Assembly: GCF_013186535.1 (NCBI RefSeq) | Contig: NZ_JABMCZ010000005.1 | Coordinates: 930,001-994,000, forward strand | Origin: Nocardia terpenica | GTDB lineage: Bacteria; Actinomycetota; Actinomycetes; Mycobacteriales; Mycobacteriaceae | Direction of reading: 5' to 3' | Length of the DNA stretch: 64,000 nucleotides | Shown: piece after piece, positions 17,202 through 25,575 of the stretch | How positions within the stretch are numbered: position 1 is the stretch's first letter | Layout of the letters: the number at the start of each line of letters is the position of its first letter | Translations under genes and position numbers: made by a program | The notes under the pieces: generated by a model | What the model saw: the letters and a program-made list of their open reading frames with translations, nothing else | Told to the model about the DNA's origin: nothing | Databases searched by the model: none

Positions 17202-17864
17202 TCAGGCCGCTCCAGCCCTGAAAGTGGTTGCGTAGCAATCCACATACGGTCGGCCGGATCGGCGGGAGATGTCGGCCATGAGCTCGTCGGTTGCGCGGCG
17301 TACAGCCTGGGGATCGGCGGGTCGGAAGTAGCGTGGGCGGCCGAAGGAGATGCGTACCTTTGCGGGGCGCAGGAAACGGCGGTTACGGGGATTCACACGG
17401 TCGGTTCCGGATAGGACTACCGGGATTACGGGGGCGCCGGTTTGCATCGCGACGCGAATGACGCCGGTGCGGCCTCGGTAGATTCGGCCGTCGGGTGAGC
17501 GGGTGCCCTCGGGGTGGATGCCCCAGATGCCGCCCCGTTCCAGAATTCGTACCGCCGCCGCCAGCGAATCAGCGCCGGAGCTGCCGCAACTGCGATCGAC
17601 CGGGACCTGTCCGGTGGCATTCACGACCCAGCGATTGATGCGGCCTCGGAAGCCGCCCCCGGTGAAGTACTCCTGCTTGGCGAGGAAGGTGACCCGCCGC
17701 GGCAACACCAGGCACAGATACAGCGAATCCACGACAGCCAGGTGATTGGCCGCGATGATGACCGGACCGGAGGCCGGAACATGCTGCAGCCCTTCCACTC
17801 TCGGCCGCCCCAGCAGTCGGAGCACCGGCCCCGCCAACACATGCTTCAGCAACCAGTACCACAT
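17202..17864 (-). CDS. 1-acylglycerol-3-phosphate acyltransferase (PlsC family)
   Basis: The ~220-residue membrane-associated enzyme transfers an acyl chain to lysophosphatidic acid or a similar lysolipid. It shows the catalytic NHLAVVDS (HX4D) after GPVIIAAN, the FLAKQEYF block, the substrate-binding IHPEGTRSPDG, and the late APVIPVVLSG strand. ATG 17864 is fixed by GGAGGAGGT six bases upstream; the N-terminal MWYWLLKHVLAGPVL is an amphipathic or membrane segment. A 15-bp palindrome lies about 25 bases upstream of the start, so the gene is probably under TetR-type control. Confidence 0.9.
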   Translation of the reverse strand: MWYWLLKHVLAGPVLRLLGRPRVEGLQHVPASGPVIIAANHLAVVDSLYLCLVLPRRVTFLAKQEYFTGGGFRGRINRWVVNATGQVPVDRSCGSSGADSLAAAVRILERGGIWGIHPEGTRSPDGRIYRGRTGVIRVAMQTGAPVIPVVLSGTDRVNPRNRRFLRPAKVRISFGRPRYFRPADPQAVRRATDELMADISRRSGRPYVDCYATTFRAGAA

Positions 17865-17888
17865 GGAGTACCTCCTCCGAACCAACAC

Positions 17889-17903
17889 GTAGACAGTGTC
17901 TAC
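17889..17903. promoter_or_regulatory. TetR-type operator palindrome
   Basis: GTAGACAGTGTCTAC is a perfect inverted repeat (6-bp arms around AGT). It sits between the plsC start (17864, reverse strand) and the TetR remnant on the forward strand, which is where the operator of a divergently transcribed TetR gene is expected. A related, larger palindrome lies at 18459-18482. Confidence 0.65.
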
Positions 17904-17916
17904 CCCATGGGCGTAG

Positions 17917-18405
17917 GCACTGGGCCTGCGGGCAATCGCCCGGGAAGCCGGAGTTTCGCACGGCGCGCCCCGGCGGTACTTCCCCACCCACAATTCCCTG
18001 CTCGCGGCGATCGCCGCCAGTGGCTACGCCGATCTCCGCTCCGAAATCGAAGCGGTACAAGCGGATTCGCCACGACGGCGGCTGATAGCCACGGGCCTGG
18101 CCTACGTCGATTTCGCGACCCGCCGCCGCGAGATGTTCACCCTCATGTTCCGTCACGACCTACTCGAAGGCGCGGGCGAAAACCTCCGGGAAACGGTCAC
18201 CATCCCCCTGTTCCGGCATTGGCGAACCCTCGTCACCGAATGCATCGCCGACCCGACGGGCGCACGGGCACTGAGCCTGTGGACCAACCTGCACGGCATC
18301 GCGGTCGTCGTCGCCAACCGCAGCTACGAGGCCATCGCCCCGAGCACCGAGGTACCGGTCCTGGTGGAACGGGCGGTGGCCCAATACCTGGGAACACCGG
18401 GCTGA
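17917..18405 (+). pseudogene. TetR-family regulator missing its N-terminus
   Basis: An open frame with no start begins after TAG 17914-17916 and reads LGLRAIAREAGVSHGAPRRY, FPTHNSLLAAIA, then a helical ligand domain (LIATGLAYVDFATRRREMFT, SLWTNLHGIAVVVANRSYEA) to TGA at 18405. The second HTH helix and the whole C-terminal domain are intact. The first ~25 codons, including helix 1 and the start, are missing and their place is taken by the plsC promoter and palindrome. ATG 18133 could restart translation but would lack DNA binding. Confidence 0.7.
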
Positions 18406-18458
18406 ATCGGGGAAAGGGCGGCACCGGCGGCGATCTGCGCGACCGCCGCGCTGGAGAG

Positions 18459-18482
18459 GTTGACACTGCGCGCAGTGTCTAC
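18459..18482. promoter_or_regulatory. Operator-like inverted repeat upstream of the SDR remnant
   Basis: The arms GTTGACACTG and CAGTGTCTAC, spaced by CGCG, form a 10-bp inverted repeat with one mismatch. The core GACACTG/CAGTGTC is close to the palindrome at 17889-17903, as if one regulator bound both. It lies 15 bases before the ATG of the shortened SDR gene. Confidence 0.6.
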
Positions 18483-18497
18483 TCTCCGGGACATTCG

Positions 18498-18641
18498 ATG
18501 GCCAAGTACGCGCTCACCGCCCGGCCTGCCGCCGAGAGCGCTCCCGGCATCGTCTGGGCGGCAACGCTTCCGACCGGCGGACTGTTCCGCGCCGGACGGC
18601 CCTTCCAATGGGACACGGCCACAACTCATCCCGAATTCTGA
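18498..18641 (+). pseudogene. SDR gene with internal deletion
   Basis: The 47-codon frame opens MAKYALTAR and continues AESAPGIVWAATLPTGGLFR, then AGRPFQW. The second part is the C-terminal signature of short-chain dehydrogenases (P-E-GA...VWLATLP..GPTGGFFRDG+P-PW). The opening resembles the usual first strand of such proteins (MAKYALVTGA) cut off before the glycine motif. The simplest reading is an in-frame deletion of roughly 200 codons, removing the cofactor site and the Ser-Tyr-Lys residues. Start and operator-like promoter remain. Confidence 0.6.
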
Positions 18642-18649
18642 CCCAGTCG

Positions 18650-19870
18650 TCACCCGATGTCGACCACCCGCGCCCACGTAGGCGGCCTGTCCGGAACGTA
18701 ATCCGGATCGTCTTCGCGCCACGAGCGCTCCCGACGGAACAACCCCACCACCGTCCGGCACGGCGGCCGACCGGTCGGCCACGCCGTCCAACCATCCGTC
18801 AGCACCACAACCACATCCGGGCGGTGTTGCGCGCGTAGTGCTTTGGCGAAACCCGTGCGCAGATCCGTACCGCCACCGCCTATCAGCGGTATCCCGTCGG
18901 CGCGGCACAGCGGATCCACGATCCGCGCCGCGGCGTCGCACGACAGGACGGTGACCAGATCACGGCGACCGCCCACGGCACGGCACACGGCTGCCGTTTC
19001 GAGCAGCGCGCTGCCCAGTTCGGCGTCGCTGACCGACCCGGAGGTGTCGATGACCACGCTCACCCGAGGTGGTGTGCGCCGCAGGCTCGGCAGCACGACA
19101 CCGGGCAGCCCGGGCGACCGCCGTGCGGGTCGACCGTAGGTGTAGTCCTCGCCGACGCCGGGGGCGGAGACCGCCGAGCGAATGGCCGCTCCCAGCAGAT
19201 CTCGCCAGGGTTGCGGCGGGTGCAATGCCTCCTCCGCCCAGCGTCGCCATCCCCCGGGTGTGTCGCCCGGACGGCCGATAATGCCCTGCGCCACGCGGAA
19301 TCGGACCGCGTCGCGTTCCTGCTCGCTGAGACCGTCCGCGCCGTCGGGCCCCAACTCCCACTCGCGGTCCAGTCCGTCGGCGCCGCTGCCGCAGTCCAGC
19401 CACGCCATATCCTGCGTGTGCTGCCCCAGGCGGAACTGATGCAGGTAGTCCTCCATGAGTTCGCCGTCGGGCAATCCCAGGGTCGCGGGCAGGACCGCGC
19501 CCTCGGGCCGAACCAGCCCGTCGCCGTACGCGTCGTCGTTGATTTCGGCGTCCGCGGCGATATTCATCCGCAGCCGTTCCCCCGGTCCGGTCAGGTTGTG
19601 CTCGCGGGCGAATCGATCGCTGCGCCCGTGATGGTCGCGCAGCAGATGCGAAACCTCATGCACCAGTACCGAAGCCAGTTCCTCCACGGATGTGCGGTCC
19701 ACGAACGCGGGCGACACGTAGCACCGCCAGTACCGATCCACGCCCATCGTGGGCACCCGGCGCGACTCGACCAGGTGCAGCGCGTACAGGGCGGTCGCCA
19801 GGTACGGCCGGGCACGAACGGCCAGCAGACGGGCGGTGAACAGCTTGTCGAAATCCAGATCCGCCATCAT
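18650..19870 (-). CDS. VWA-like protein with putative metallopeptidase domain
   Basis: The ~406-residue protein has an N-terminal zinc-peptidase-like domain with SVLVHEVSHLLRDHHGRSDR (HExxH, residues ~70) and a C-terminal von Willebrand A-like domain with the metal-binding VVIDTSGSVSDAELG (DxSxS, ~290) and VVVLTDGWT. This pairing (DUF2201-type) is encoded next to MoxR ATPases, which are thought to act as chaperones for VWA proteins. ATG 19870 overlaps the stop of the ATPase gene (ATGA), indicating coupled translation. Substrate unknown. Confidence 0.8.
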   Translation of the reverse strand: MMADLDFDKLFTARLLAVRARPYLATALYALHLVESRRVPTMGVDRYWRCYVSPAFVDRTSVEELASVLVHEVSHLLRDHHGRSDRFAREHNLTGPGERLRMNIAADAEINDDAYGDGLVRPEGAVLPATLGLPDGELMEDYLHQFRLGQHTQDMAWLDCGSGADGLDREWELGPDGADGLSEQERDAVRFRVAQGIIGRPGDTPGGWRRWAEEALHPPQPWRDLLGAAIRSAVSAPGVGEDYTYGRPARRSPGLPGVVLPSLRRTPPRVSVVIDTSGSVSDAELGSALLETAAVCRAVGGRRDLVTVLSCDAAARIVDPLCRADGIPLIGGGGTDLRTGFAKALRAQHRPDVVVVLTDGWTAWPTGRPPCRTVVGLFRRERSWREDDPDYVPDRPPTWARVVDIG

Positions 19871-21108
19871 TGCCCCACCTTCGCGGCGACGCGGGCCGCG
19901 GCACGATCCGCGTCTCGGGACACCGACACCATACCGGCGAGTTGTTCGATCGATGCCGGTACGGCCCAATTGTCTTGGCGCAGTGTGGCAAGGGTGGTCG
20001 CGGGGACGACCACCAGGTCCGGCGCTCCGGTTTCCACGGCCTTCACCAGCAGCGCCCAGGCCGCGTCCCAGCGGGACCTGTCCGGTCGCCGACGAACCGC
20101 CGCCACCACGCCGTCGAGCACCGCCTGGCGCAGATCTCCGCGTTCGGGCAGGTCGGCGGCGGCCGGATCGGCGAGCAACGCCTCCGGGTCGGGAAGGTCC
20201 ATCCGGTCGATGGCGGTCAGCAGTTCGAAGCCCGGACCATCGCCGACGGTCCCCCGGACCAGCAGGGACAGCACATCCCGGCAGGCACCGGCCGCCGTGG
20301 CGAAGGCGATCAGTCGCAGCGTCATCTCCCAGCTTCGCGGCGACGGCCAGGCGCCGCCCCGCCGTGCCTCGCTACTGGGCAGCTGATGCACCAGTTTAGG
20401 CCGGGCCGCGAGCAGTCCGCACACCGCCCGCCGAGCGAAAGCCACTGCCTCCGAAAACTTTTCGGGATCGAGCGTGGGCAAGGTCGCATGCGGCCAAGTC
20501 CCGCCGAGGCCACGCACGACCACGTCATGGTCGTGCGTCCACTGCAGATGCACGAATCGGTTGGCCAACGGCGGACTCAACTCCCAGCCATCGGCCGCCG
20601 ACGAGCGCGGATTGGCGGCGGCAACAATGCGAACACCGGCAGGCAGCTGCAGCGCCCCGATCCGCCGCTCCAGAACGAGGCGAAGCAGAGCCGCCTGCAC
20701 GGCGGGCGGCGCGGTCGACAACTCATCCAGAAACAACAGCCCCCGCCCGGCTCGCACGAGCCGAACGGCCCAATCCGGCGGAGCCATCGGAACCCCCTGG
20801 GCCGCAGGATCATCTCCGACAACGGGCAGTCCCGAAAAGTCCGACGGCTCATGCACACTCGCAATCACAGTGGTCAACGGAAGCTCCAGAGCCTCGGCAA
20901 GCCGAGTCAACGCCGCAGTCTTCCCAATCCCAGGCTCCCCCCACAGAAGCACCGGCAGATCAGCAGCCACAGCCAACGTGAGCGCTTCCAGCTGAATATC
21001 CGTGCGCGACTCGGTGGTTGTCTCCCCGAGCAGAGTCAGCAGCTCGTCGGCGATATCGAGTTGGGAGACGCGGGCCGGGGTCGGAAGGCACGGTGTGTTT
21101 GCGGGCAT
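19867..21108 (-). CDS. MoxR-type AAA+ ATPase
   Basis: The ~413-residue protein has a Walker A loop LLWGEPGIGKTAALTRL (~60-76), Walker B LLFLDELSTAPPAVQAAL, sensor-1-type IVAAANPRSSAADGWELSP, and PSPRSWEM resembling the MoxR sensor-2 region. It should use ATP to remodel or activate a partner, most likely the VWA protein encoded immediately downstream with an overlapping start. ATG 21108 was chosen because AAAGGTGA lies eight bases upstream; an in-frame GTG or ATG up to 21216 adds an unlikely Pro/Ser leader. The 36-bp repeats precede the gene. Confidence 0.85.
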   Translation of the reverse strand: MPANTPCLPTPARVSQLDIADELLTLLGETTTESRTDIQLEALTLAVAADLPVLLWGEPGIGKTAALTRLAEALELPLTTVIASVHEPSDFSGLPVVGDDPAAQGVPMAPPDWAVRLVRAGRGLLFLDELSTAPPAVQAALLRLVLERRIGALQLPAGVRIVAAANPRSSAADGWELSPPLANRFVHLQWTHDHDVVVRGLGGTWPHATLPTLDPEKFSEAVAFARRAVCGLLAARPKLVHQLPSSEARRGGAWPSPRSWEMTLRLIAFATAAGACRDVLSLLVRGTVGDGPGFELLTAIDRMDLPDPEALLADPAAADLPERGDLRQAVLDGVVAAVRRRPDRSRWDAAWALLVKAVETGAPDLVVVPATTLATLRQDNWAVPASIEQLAGMVSVSRDADRAAARVAAKVGQ

Positions 21109-21195
21109 ATGCGAATCACCTTTGGGTTGAAGAGAATTGGGCGTGAAGGTCACGGGGATCGACGTGGGGTTGGATGGAATGGGTGGTTGTCGGGT

Positions 21196-21411
21196 CAATG
21201 GGAGATCACGTTGCACGGGCCGTCCGTCCCCAGGTCATCGCAAGACCACGTTGCGCGGGTAGTCTCCAAGTCGCCGGGAGAACCACATTGTGCAAATGAA
21301 CCCAGGCCAACGCGAGACCGCATTGCGCGAATGATCGCCAAGTCAGCGCGAAATCGCATTGCGCGAGTGGTCCCCTGTCAGCGCAAGGTCGCATTGCGCG
21401 GGTGTGAGCGG
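21196..21411. repeat. 36-bp minisatellite, six imperfect units
   Basis: Six consecutive 36-base units start at 21196, 21232, 21268, 21304, 21340 and 21376. Each contains a form of AGACCGCATTGCGCG; units 2, 4, 5 and 6 are the most alike. On the reverse strand a frame runs through all units with a 12-residue period (AQCDFALTW, then AQCGLALAW), because 36 is a multiple of three. The array fills the gap between the unknown gene and the MoxR gene, and its last unit overlaps the 3' end of the former. Confidence 0.85.
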
Positions 21412-22730
21412 CAATCGTGACGACGAGCGGTGGGAATGGGCGTGGATCTGGTCAGCCCGGATCGGAACAGGCCGTAGGTGATCCGTTGTCGTGCGGAGGC
21501 TTCCAGTTCGTCGCGTAGCGCACCGGGGCGCAGTGCTGCGTCGGGGCCGAGTAGGCCCTCGACGATGGCCAGTGCACCGGCGATGTCGCCGTGGCTCAAG
21601 CGGTCCTGAACGCCGACAAGGCAATCCGGGTGGCGGTGTGCTTGGTCGATGGCCTGTAGGCAGGGTAGTGGGGTGCCGGTCAGTGCGATCAGTAGTTCCT
21701 CCCGCCGGATTTCGGCCGGGTCGTGGTCCAGTGCGGTCAGTACGCCGTTCACCAGCCCGATTCGGTGCTGCTCTCCCCTGCACTCCACCAGGCGTAGCTG
21801 GTCTGTTCGGGCTGTGCCGCAAGATGTTTCGGTCGGATAGTCCGGTAGGAGTGCCGAGGCGACCAGTGGATGCAGCCGGTCGGCCGTTATCGCACCGGCG
21901 CGGATCAGTTGCAGGTCGGGGAGCATCCAGGTCGCAGCGTCCGGCAGGATCGGCAGCGCGGGCACCCTGCCACGCGGGTATCGGTCCGCGATCCGCAGCA
22001 CCGGATCGTCTCTGAGCGAACGTAATTCCACAACCATCCGTCGCCGTGCCCCGAATCGCACCAGCAGTGGACCGTCCGGGAGTCCCTCGGCGCGCAGCAG
22101 AATCCCCGCCTCGGCCGCCCATCGGTCGATGGCGCAACCTTGCGGCACCATCTTCCGGAGCGCGGAATCCAACGTGCCATCGTCGTCGAATTGCTCTGCG
22201 CCGGAACGCATCCGAAGTTCATCAGTCCTGCGCGCATCCCACAGGTGATGGTGGAGGTCGAATCGAAAACGGCGGTTGGGACGGGGATGTGGATGCAGGC
22301 TGTTACCGACCCCGGATTCGTCCCAGAGCGCCAAGCTGATCCGCTGACCGGCGTCCGCCCAAGCGGGCGCGGTTCGGACCACAAGGTGCACCGAGCCCGC
22401 TCCGGCATGGTATCGAGCCAGCGTCATCGTGAGGCCCGGGCGTAGCAACCCATCGGGAGCAACCCTGGGCATATGCCAGCGCAGCAGATCCGGTGCTAGA
22501 CAACGCAAATCGGCTCGCACGAGGGCGGCAAGTTCCCGGCCGTGCGTACGCGCCAGCGACCGCAGATCGACATCGACATCGAAACCCGCTGCGGCACATG
22601 CCCCGGCCCAGTCCCCGACGCGCCGCCGGACAGTCGCGGTCTCGATCATGGAAGGCGGCACGGCGAATTCACGTACGCGCAGCCAGAGAGAAATTCGGGA
22701 ATCGTCCCCATTCGCGATGTGATTGTGCAT
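21378..22730 (-). CDS. Hypothetical protein upstream of the MoxR/VWA pair
   Basis: The ~450-residue protein has no domain I can name. It is Arg/Leu-rich, with blocks such as WHMPRVAPDGLLRPG, VHLVVRTAPAWADAG, LPILPDAATWMLPDLQLI and a C-terminal ALAIVEGLLGPDAALRPGAL that recurs in actinobacterial proteins of this neighbourhood type. No signal peptide or membrane helix. ATG 22730 is chosen because AGGTGAG lies about six bases upstream. The last ~12 codons run into the first minisatellite unit, so the true C-terminus may have been altered by repeat growth. Confidence 0.65.
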   Translation of the reverse strand: MHNHIANGDDSRISLWLRVREFAVPPSMIETATVRRRVGDWAGACAAAGFDVDVDLRSLARTHGRELAALVRADLRCLAPDLLRWHMPRVAPDGLLRPGLTMTLARYHAGAGSVHLVVRTAPAWADAGQRISLALWDESGVGNSLHPHPRPNRRFRFDLHHHLWDARRTDELRMRSGAEQFDDDGTLDSALRKMVPQGCAIDRWAAEAGILLRAEGLPDGPLLVRFGARRRMVVELRSLRDDPVLRIADRYPRGRVPALPILPDAATWMLPDLQLIRAGAITADRLHPLVASALLPDYPTETSCGTARTDQLRLVECRGEQHRIGLVNGVLTALDHDPAEIRREELLIALTGTPLPCLQAIDQAHRHPDCLVGVQDRLSHGDIAGALAIVEGLLGPDAALRPGALRDELEASARQRITYGLFRSGLTRSTPIPTARRHDCRSHPRNATLR

Positions 22731-22736
22731 CAGCAC

Positions 22737-23162
22737 TCACCTGGCGCGAACGGGACCCCCAATCTTTGATCGGAATGAGTCATCATCATGTCGATGGTAT
22801 CGCCTCTCCCCGATCCGGGCCACCCGAGGGTACGAATGGGCGTGTGAGACGTTGGGAGACAATCGGATTCCGCCCACCCAGTCGAGACAGAACTCGTTAC
22901 CCTCGATGTCCCGCATCACGAGACACGACTCGTTGCCCCCATCGGCAAGCAGTACCCGCACGCGTACCGCGCCGAACACAACCGGTCGCGCGCATTCGGC
23001 CTCGAGTACGGCCAAGCGCTCCTCACCCACCGGCCCGGTCCCGACCCGCACGTCGAGATGCACCCGATTCTCGACCACCTTCCCCTCGGGCACGCGTGTG
23101 CGGGAGAAGGAGTTTCGTGAGTGAGGAACGTCCTTCTGGTGTCGAACCGGTCCCGGATCCAC
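22737..23162 (-). pseudogene. VOC-family protein, N-terminal half missing
   Basis: The frame contains RVPEGKVVENRVHLDVRVG, AVLEAECARPVVFGAVR and SCLVMRDIEGNEFCLDWVG. These are the third to last strands of a vicinal-oxygen-chelate (glyoxalase/bleomycin-resistance) domain, including the usual MRDPEGNEFC ending with a metal-ligand Glu. The first betaalphabetabetabeta unit is absent upstream, and the residues after DWVG are not family-like. A VOC subunit needs both halves, so this is most likely a truncated relic. Confidence 0.6.
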
Positions 23163-23251
23163 GGCGATGACGGAATAGGTCCAGCGCGAGTGCGGTTGGC
23201 CTGACCCGTGGCCGTGATGCGCCCACCAGCTACAAGACGCGAGGAGTACCC

Positions 23252-23854
23252 GTGAAAATTGTTGTTATCGGCGCCACCGGAACCATCGGCGCGGCACTTG
23301 CGGATGCGCTGGCGGCGGACCATGAGGTCGTGCGGGCCTCCCGGCGCGGGGCGGTCCGGGTCGACCTGGCCGATCCGGCTTCGATCAAGACCCTGTTCGC
23401 CACGGTCGACAACATCGACGGGGTGATCGCGGTCGCGGGCAGCGGCCGCCTCACCGAGCTCACCGATCCGTCCGACGACAACTATTTCGTCGGTCCGGAC
23501 AGCAAATACCTCGGTCAGATCCACTTGGTGCGCCACGCGGCACGTTGTCTCAACAGCGGCGGTTTCGTCACTCTCACCAGCGGTGTCGTGCCACCTACCG
23601 AATCGGGTCTGTCGTTCGCCGCGGCGGTCAATACCGGGCTCGACGGATTCGTACCGGCCGCGGCATCCGAGATGCCGCGCGGGATCCGCGTCAATTCGGT
23701 GAGCCCGGGCTGGATTTCGGAAACGCTGGAGTCGATGGGACGCGACGGCGCGGCCGGAACCCCGGTGTCCGAGGTGGTCCGCGCCTATGTGGAGCTCGTC
23801 GACGGGACGACGAACGGGCGGGTGATCCGCCCGGATCACCTACCTGAGCACTAG
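23252..23854 (+). CDS. Short-chain dehydrogenase/reductase, short form
   Basis: The 200-residue protein has the N-terminal cofactor loop MKIVVIGATGTIGAALADAL, a short acidic/Arg stretch (ASRRGAVRVDLADPASIK), VIAVAGSGRLTEL in place of the classical NNAG, and GGFVTLTSGVVPP before IRVNSVSPGWISETLE. The classical Tyr-x3-Lys pair is not evident (AAAVNTGLDGFVPAAASE occupies that place), as in other ~200-residue SDRs of this group, so catalysis is uncertain. ATG 23252 is preceded by GAGGAG. It is convergent with a small gene, overlapping by four bases. Confidence 0.8.
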   Translation: MKIVVIGATGTIGAALADALAADHEVVRASRRGAVRVDLADPASIKTLFATVDNIDGVIAVAGSGRLTELTDPSDDNYFVGPDSKYLGQIHLVRHAARCLNSGGFVTLTSGVVPPTESGLSFAAAVNTGLDGFVPAAASEMPRGIRVNSVSPGWISETLESMGRDGAAGTPVSEVVRAYVELVDGTTNGRVIRPDHLPEH

Positions 23855-24021
23855 CCGTAGAGGCGAATGAAGTCCTGGGTCGGGTCGACCGCGGGCACCG
23901 TGTAGCTCGACGAACTCCCGTCGACGTGGGTTTCCTCGACGTAGCGGGCGGGTTCGGCGGGCAGACGGCGCCACCGGGCGCGTGGATCACCGACCTGCTC
24001 TCGCTGACTATTCGACGCCAT
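23851..24021 (-). CDS. Small hypothetical protein (56 aa)
   Basis: The 56-residue product starts MASNSQREQVGDPRARWRRL and ends DPTQDFIRLYG. The ATG at 24021 has GGGGGA five bases upstream. Composition is polar with Trp/Tyr residues and no membrane segment. I do not know the family. Its stop overlaps the 3' end of the convergent SDR gene by four bases. Confidence 0.6.
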   Translation of the reverse strand: MASNSQREQVGDPRARWRRLPAEPARYVEETHVDGSSSSYTVPAVDPTQDFIRLYG

Positions 24022-24658
24022 GACGTCCCCCTTCCAGAATCGTGTCACTACATACTACCCGGAGTTACACGCCCGGTGAGGAATGCGCTGCGGCAAAGGC
24101 CAAGGCGGGCTGGAGTTTCCAGGATGTTGCTGTCGGGCCAGCCGCGACGACAGTCGAGTCCGAATTCGCGGCCTTGCGCTACTTCGCGCTGGCACCGATC
24201 ACAGTCACGGCGAGCAGGACGCCGCCATCGCCGCACCGAATTCGGCCGCATCCTTCGAAACGACACGATCGCCGCAACCCCTCACATCGAGTATTGCGAC
24301 GACCGCGTCAACCCAAGCTGCTGACAGCTTGTCCATCTCAAGAGCGCCTCAGGAGTAAAGACACCCTGTGGCGCCGGGGGAGATACGCCTACGGTATGCC
24401 GACTTAACACTGCAACTGCACTCGCCCGGTTCGGTACTGTAGTTTCCCAGGTGATGCTGGAACATGTTGTGGCTGTATATGATTCGTTGTGTGATCGGAT
24501 AGATGACCAGTCTCGCCTGGCTGAGCCACGGGTCAGGTGAGTGATCGTGTGTCGGGCGCTGGCCCCGATTTGGAGCATGGGTAGTTTGTGCAGCACGACG
24601 TGTGCAGACGAGACATAGCTGGCCGCCTGCCATACACCGCTGACCAGGAGAGCTGAAC
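24022..24658. other. Gene-free stretch of lower GC
   Basis: About 640 bases without a convincing gene. Frames are short and shift often; a forward fragment near 24085-24180 (ECAAAKAKAGWSFQDVA) looks protein-like but is too short to place. The last 230 bases before the GyrI-like gene are less GC-rich than the surroundings and probably hold its promoter. Confidence 0.45.
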
Positions 24659-25279
24659 ATGTCACCCTACGATCCGAAACGGGAACTCAAACAGCTGTAC
24701 GCACCGAGGAATCGGGCATGGGAGCTGGTTGATGTGCCCGAGCAGCAGTTCCTTGCCGTCGATGGTGTCGGAAACCCCAACACCGCAGCCGAATACGCGA
24801 GTGCGGTGGAGGCCCTGTACACCGTCGCATACACGCTCAAATTCGCAAGCAAGCGCGGTGAGGGACGGGATTTCGTGGTTGCTCCCCTGGAAGGATTGTG
24901 GTGGGCGGATGACTATGAGGCTTTCACGATCCGGGCGAAGGACACCTGGCATTGGACCATGCTGATCAGCCAGCCGGAGTGGATCACCAAGGACATGGTC
25001 GAGAACGCGAAACAGGCCGCGCTGGCCAAGAAGAAGCTGCCCCGCATCGCCGACCTGCGTCACCACACATTGCAGGAGGGTCGATGTGCCCAGGTGCTGC
25101 ACATCGGCTCCTACGACGACGAGGCCCCGCTGCTGGCCGAACTGCACCAGAACTACTTGCGCGCCAACAGGCTCCGGGAAGCGGGACTGCACCATGAGAT
25201 CTACCTCAGCGACCCGCGCAAGACCGATTCCGCCAAGCTGAAAACTGTTCTGCGGCAGCCGGTAGCGGCGCTGGATTAA
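24659..25279 (+). CDS. GyrI-like small-molecule-binding protein
   Basis: The 206-residue protein has a GyrI-like/SOUL-type ligand-binding fold: ELVDVPEQQFLAVDGVGNPN, AYASAVEALYTVAYTLKF-like helix, LEGLWWADD, and GRCAQVLHIGSYDDEAPLLA, which matches the second half of the domain. Family members bind hydrophobic or cationic small molecules; as a free-standing protein it may sequester or sense a drug. ATG 24659 is preceded by CAGGAGAGC. The 3' end overlaps a small reverse-strand gene by four bases. Confidence 0.8.
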   Translation: MSPYDPKRELKQLYAPRNRAWELVDVPEQQFLAVDGVGNPNTAAEYASAVEALYTVAYTLKFASKRGEGRDFVVAPLEGLWWADDYEAFTIRAKDTWHWTMLISQPEWITKDMVENAKQAALAKKKLPRIADLRHHTLQEGRCAQVLHIGSYDDEAPLLAELHQNYLRANRLREAGLHHEIYLSDPRKTDSAKLKTVLRQPVAALD

Positions 25280-25425
25280 TCGGACTCTGGTCGGTGGTGA
25301 CCGCGACGGCGGCAGTGCGGGCCACGGCGTCGCCAGCGTGACCGGGGCCGGATGTGATCGACGGGACTGAGCCGAGTTAGCACGAACGCGATCAGCAAGC
25401 GACGGATCTCCGGCAGAACGATCAT
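25276..25425 (-). CDS. Small basic protein (49 aa)
   Basis: ATG 25425 follows GAGGAGGGGC, a strong ribosome site. The product begins MIVLPEIRRLLIAFVLTRLS, an amphipathic or membrane-associated helix, and ends in an Arg/His-rich tail (SRWRRRGPHCRRRGHHR). I do not recognise it. The coding case rests on the ribosome site, the sensible composition and the exact four-base overlap with the convergent gene end. Confidence 0.5.
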   Translation of the reverse strand: MIVLPEIRRLLIAFVLTRLSPVDHIRPRSRWRRRGPHCRRRGHHRPESD

Positions 25426-25575
25426 GCCCCTCCTCGGAAGGTCGCTGATTCGCGGCAACGGTCTCACTGCGGGCAGGCAAGAGTCTCGGCCGCCCGATGG
25501 CTCTGCATGAAGTGCGCCGTCACGTACGTTGATGGCGCGGGAATAAGGCGCGTGCAATGAAAGTTGATAACACGT

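Noticed and set aside
21196..21411. CRISPR array
   Set aside because: The 36-base period is made of one continuous imperfect unit with no unique spacers, and no cas genes are in the window.
24085..24180. Cyanase-like fragment (AKAKAGWSFQDVA)
   Set aside because: Only a dozen residues resemble the cyanase N-terminus and no start or continuation exists.
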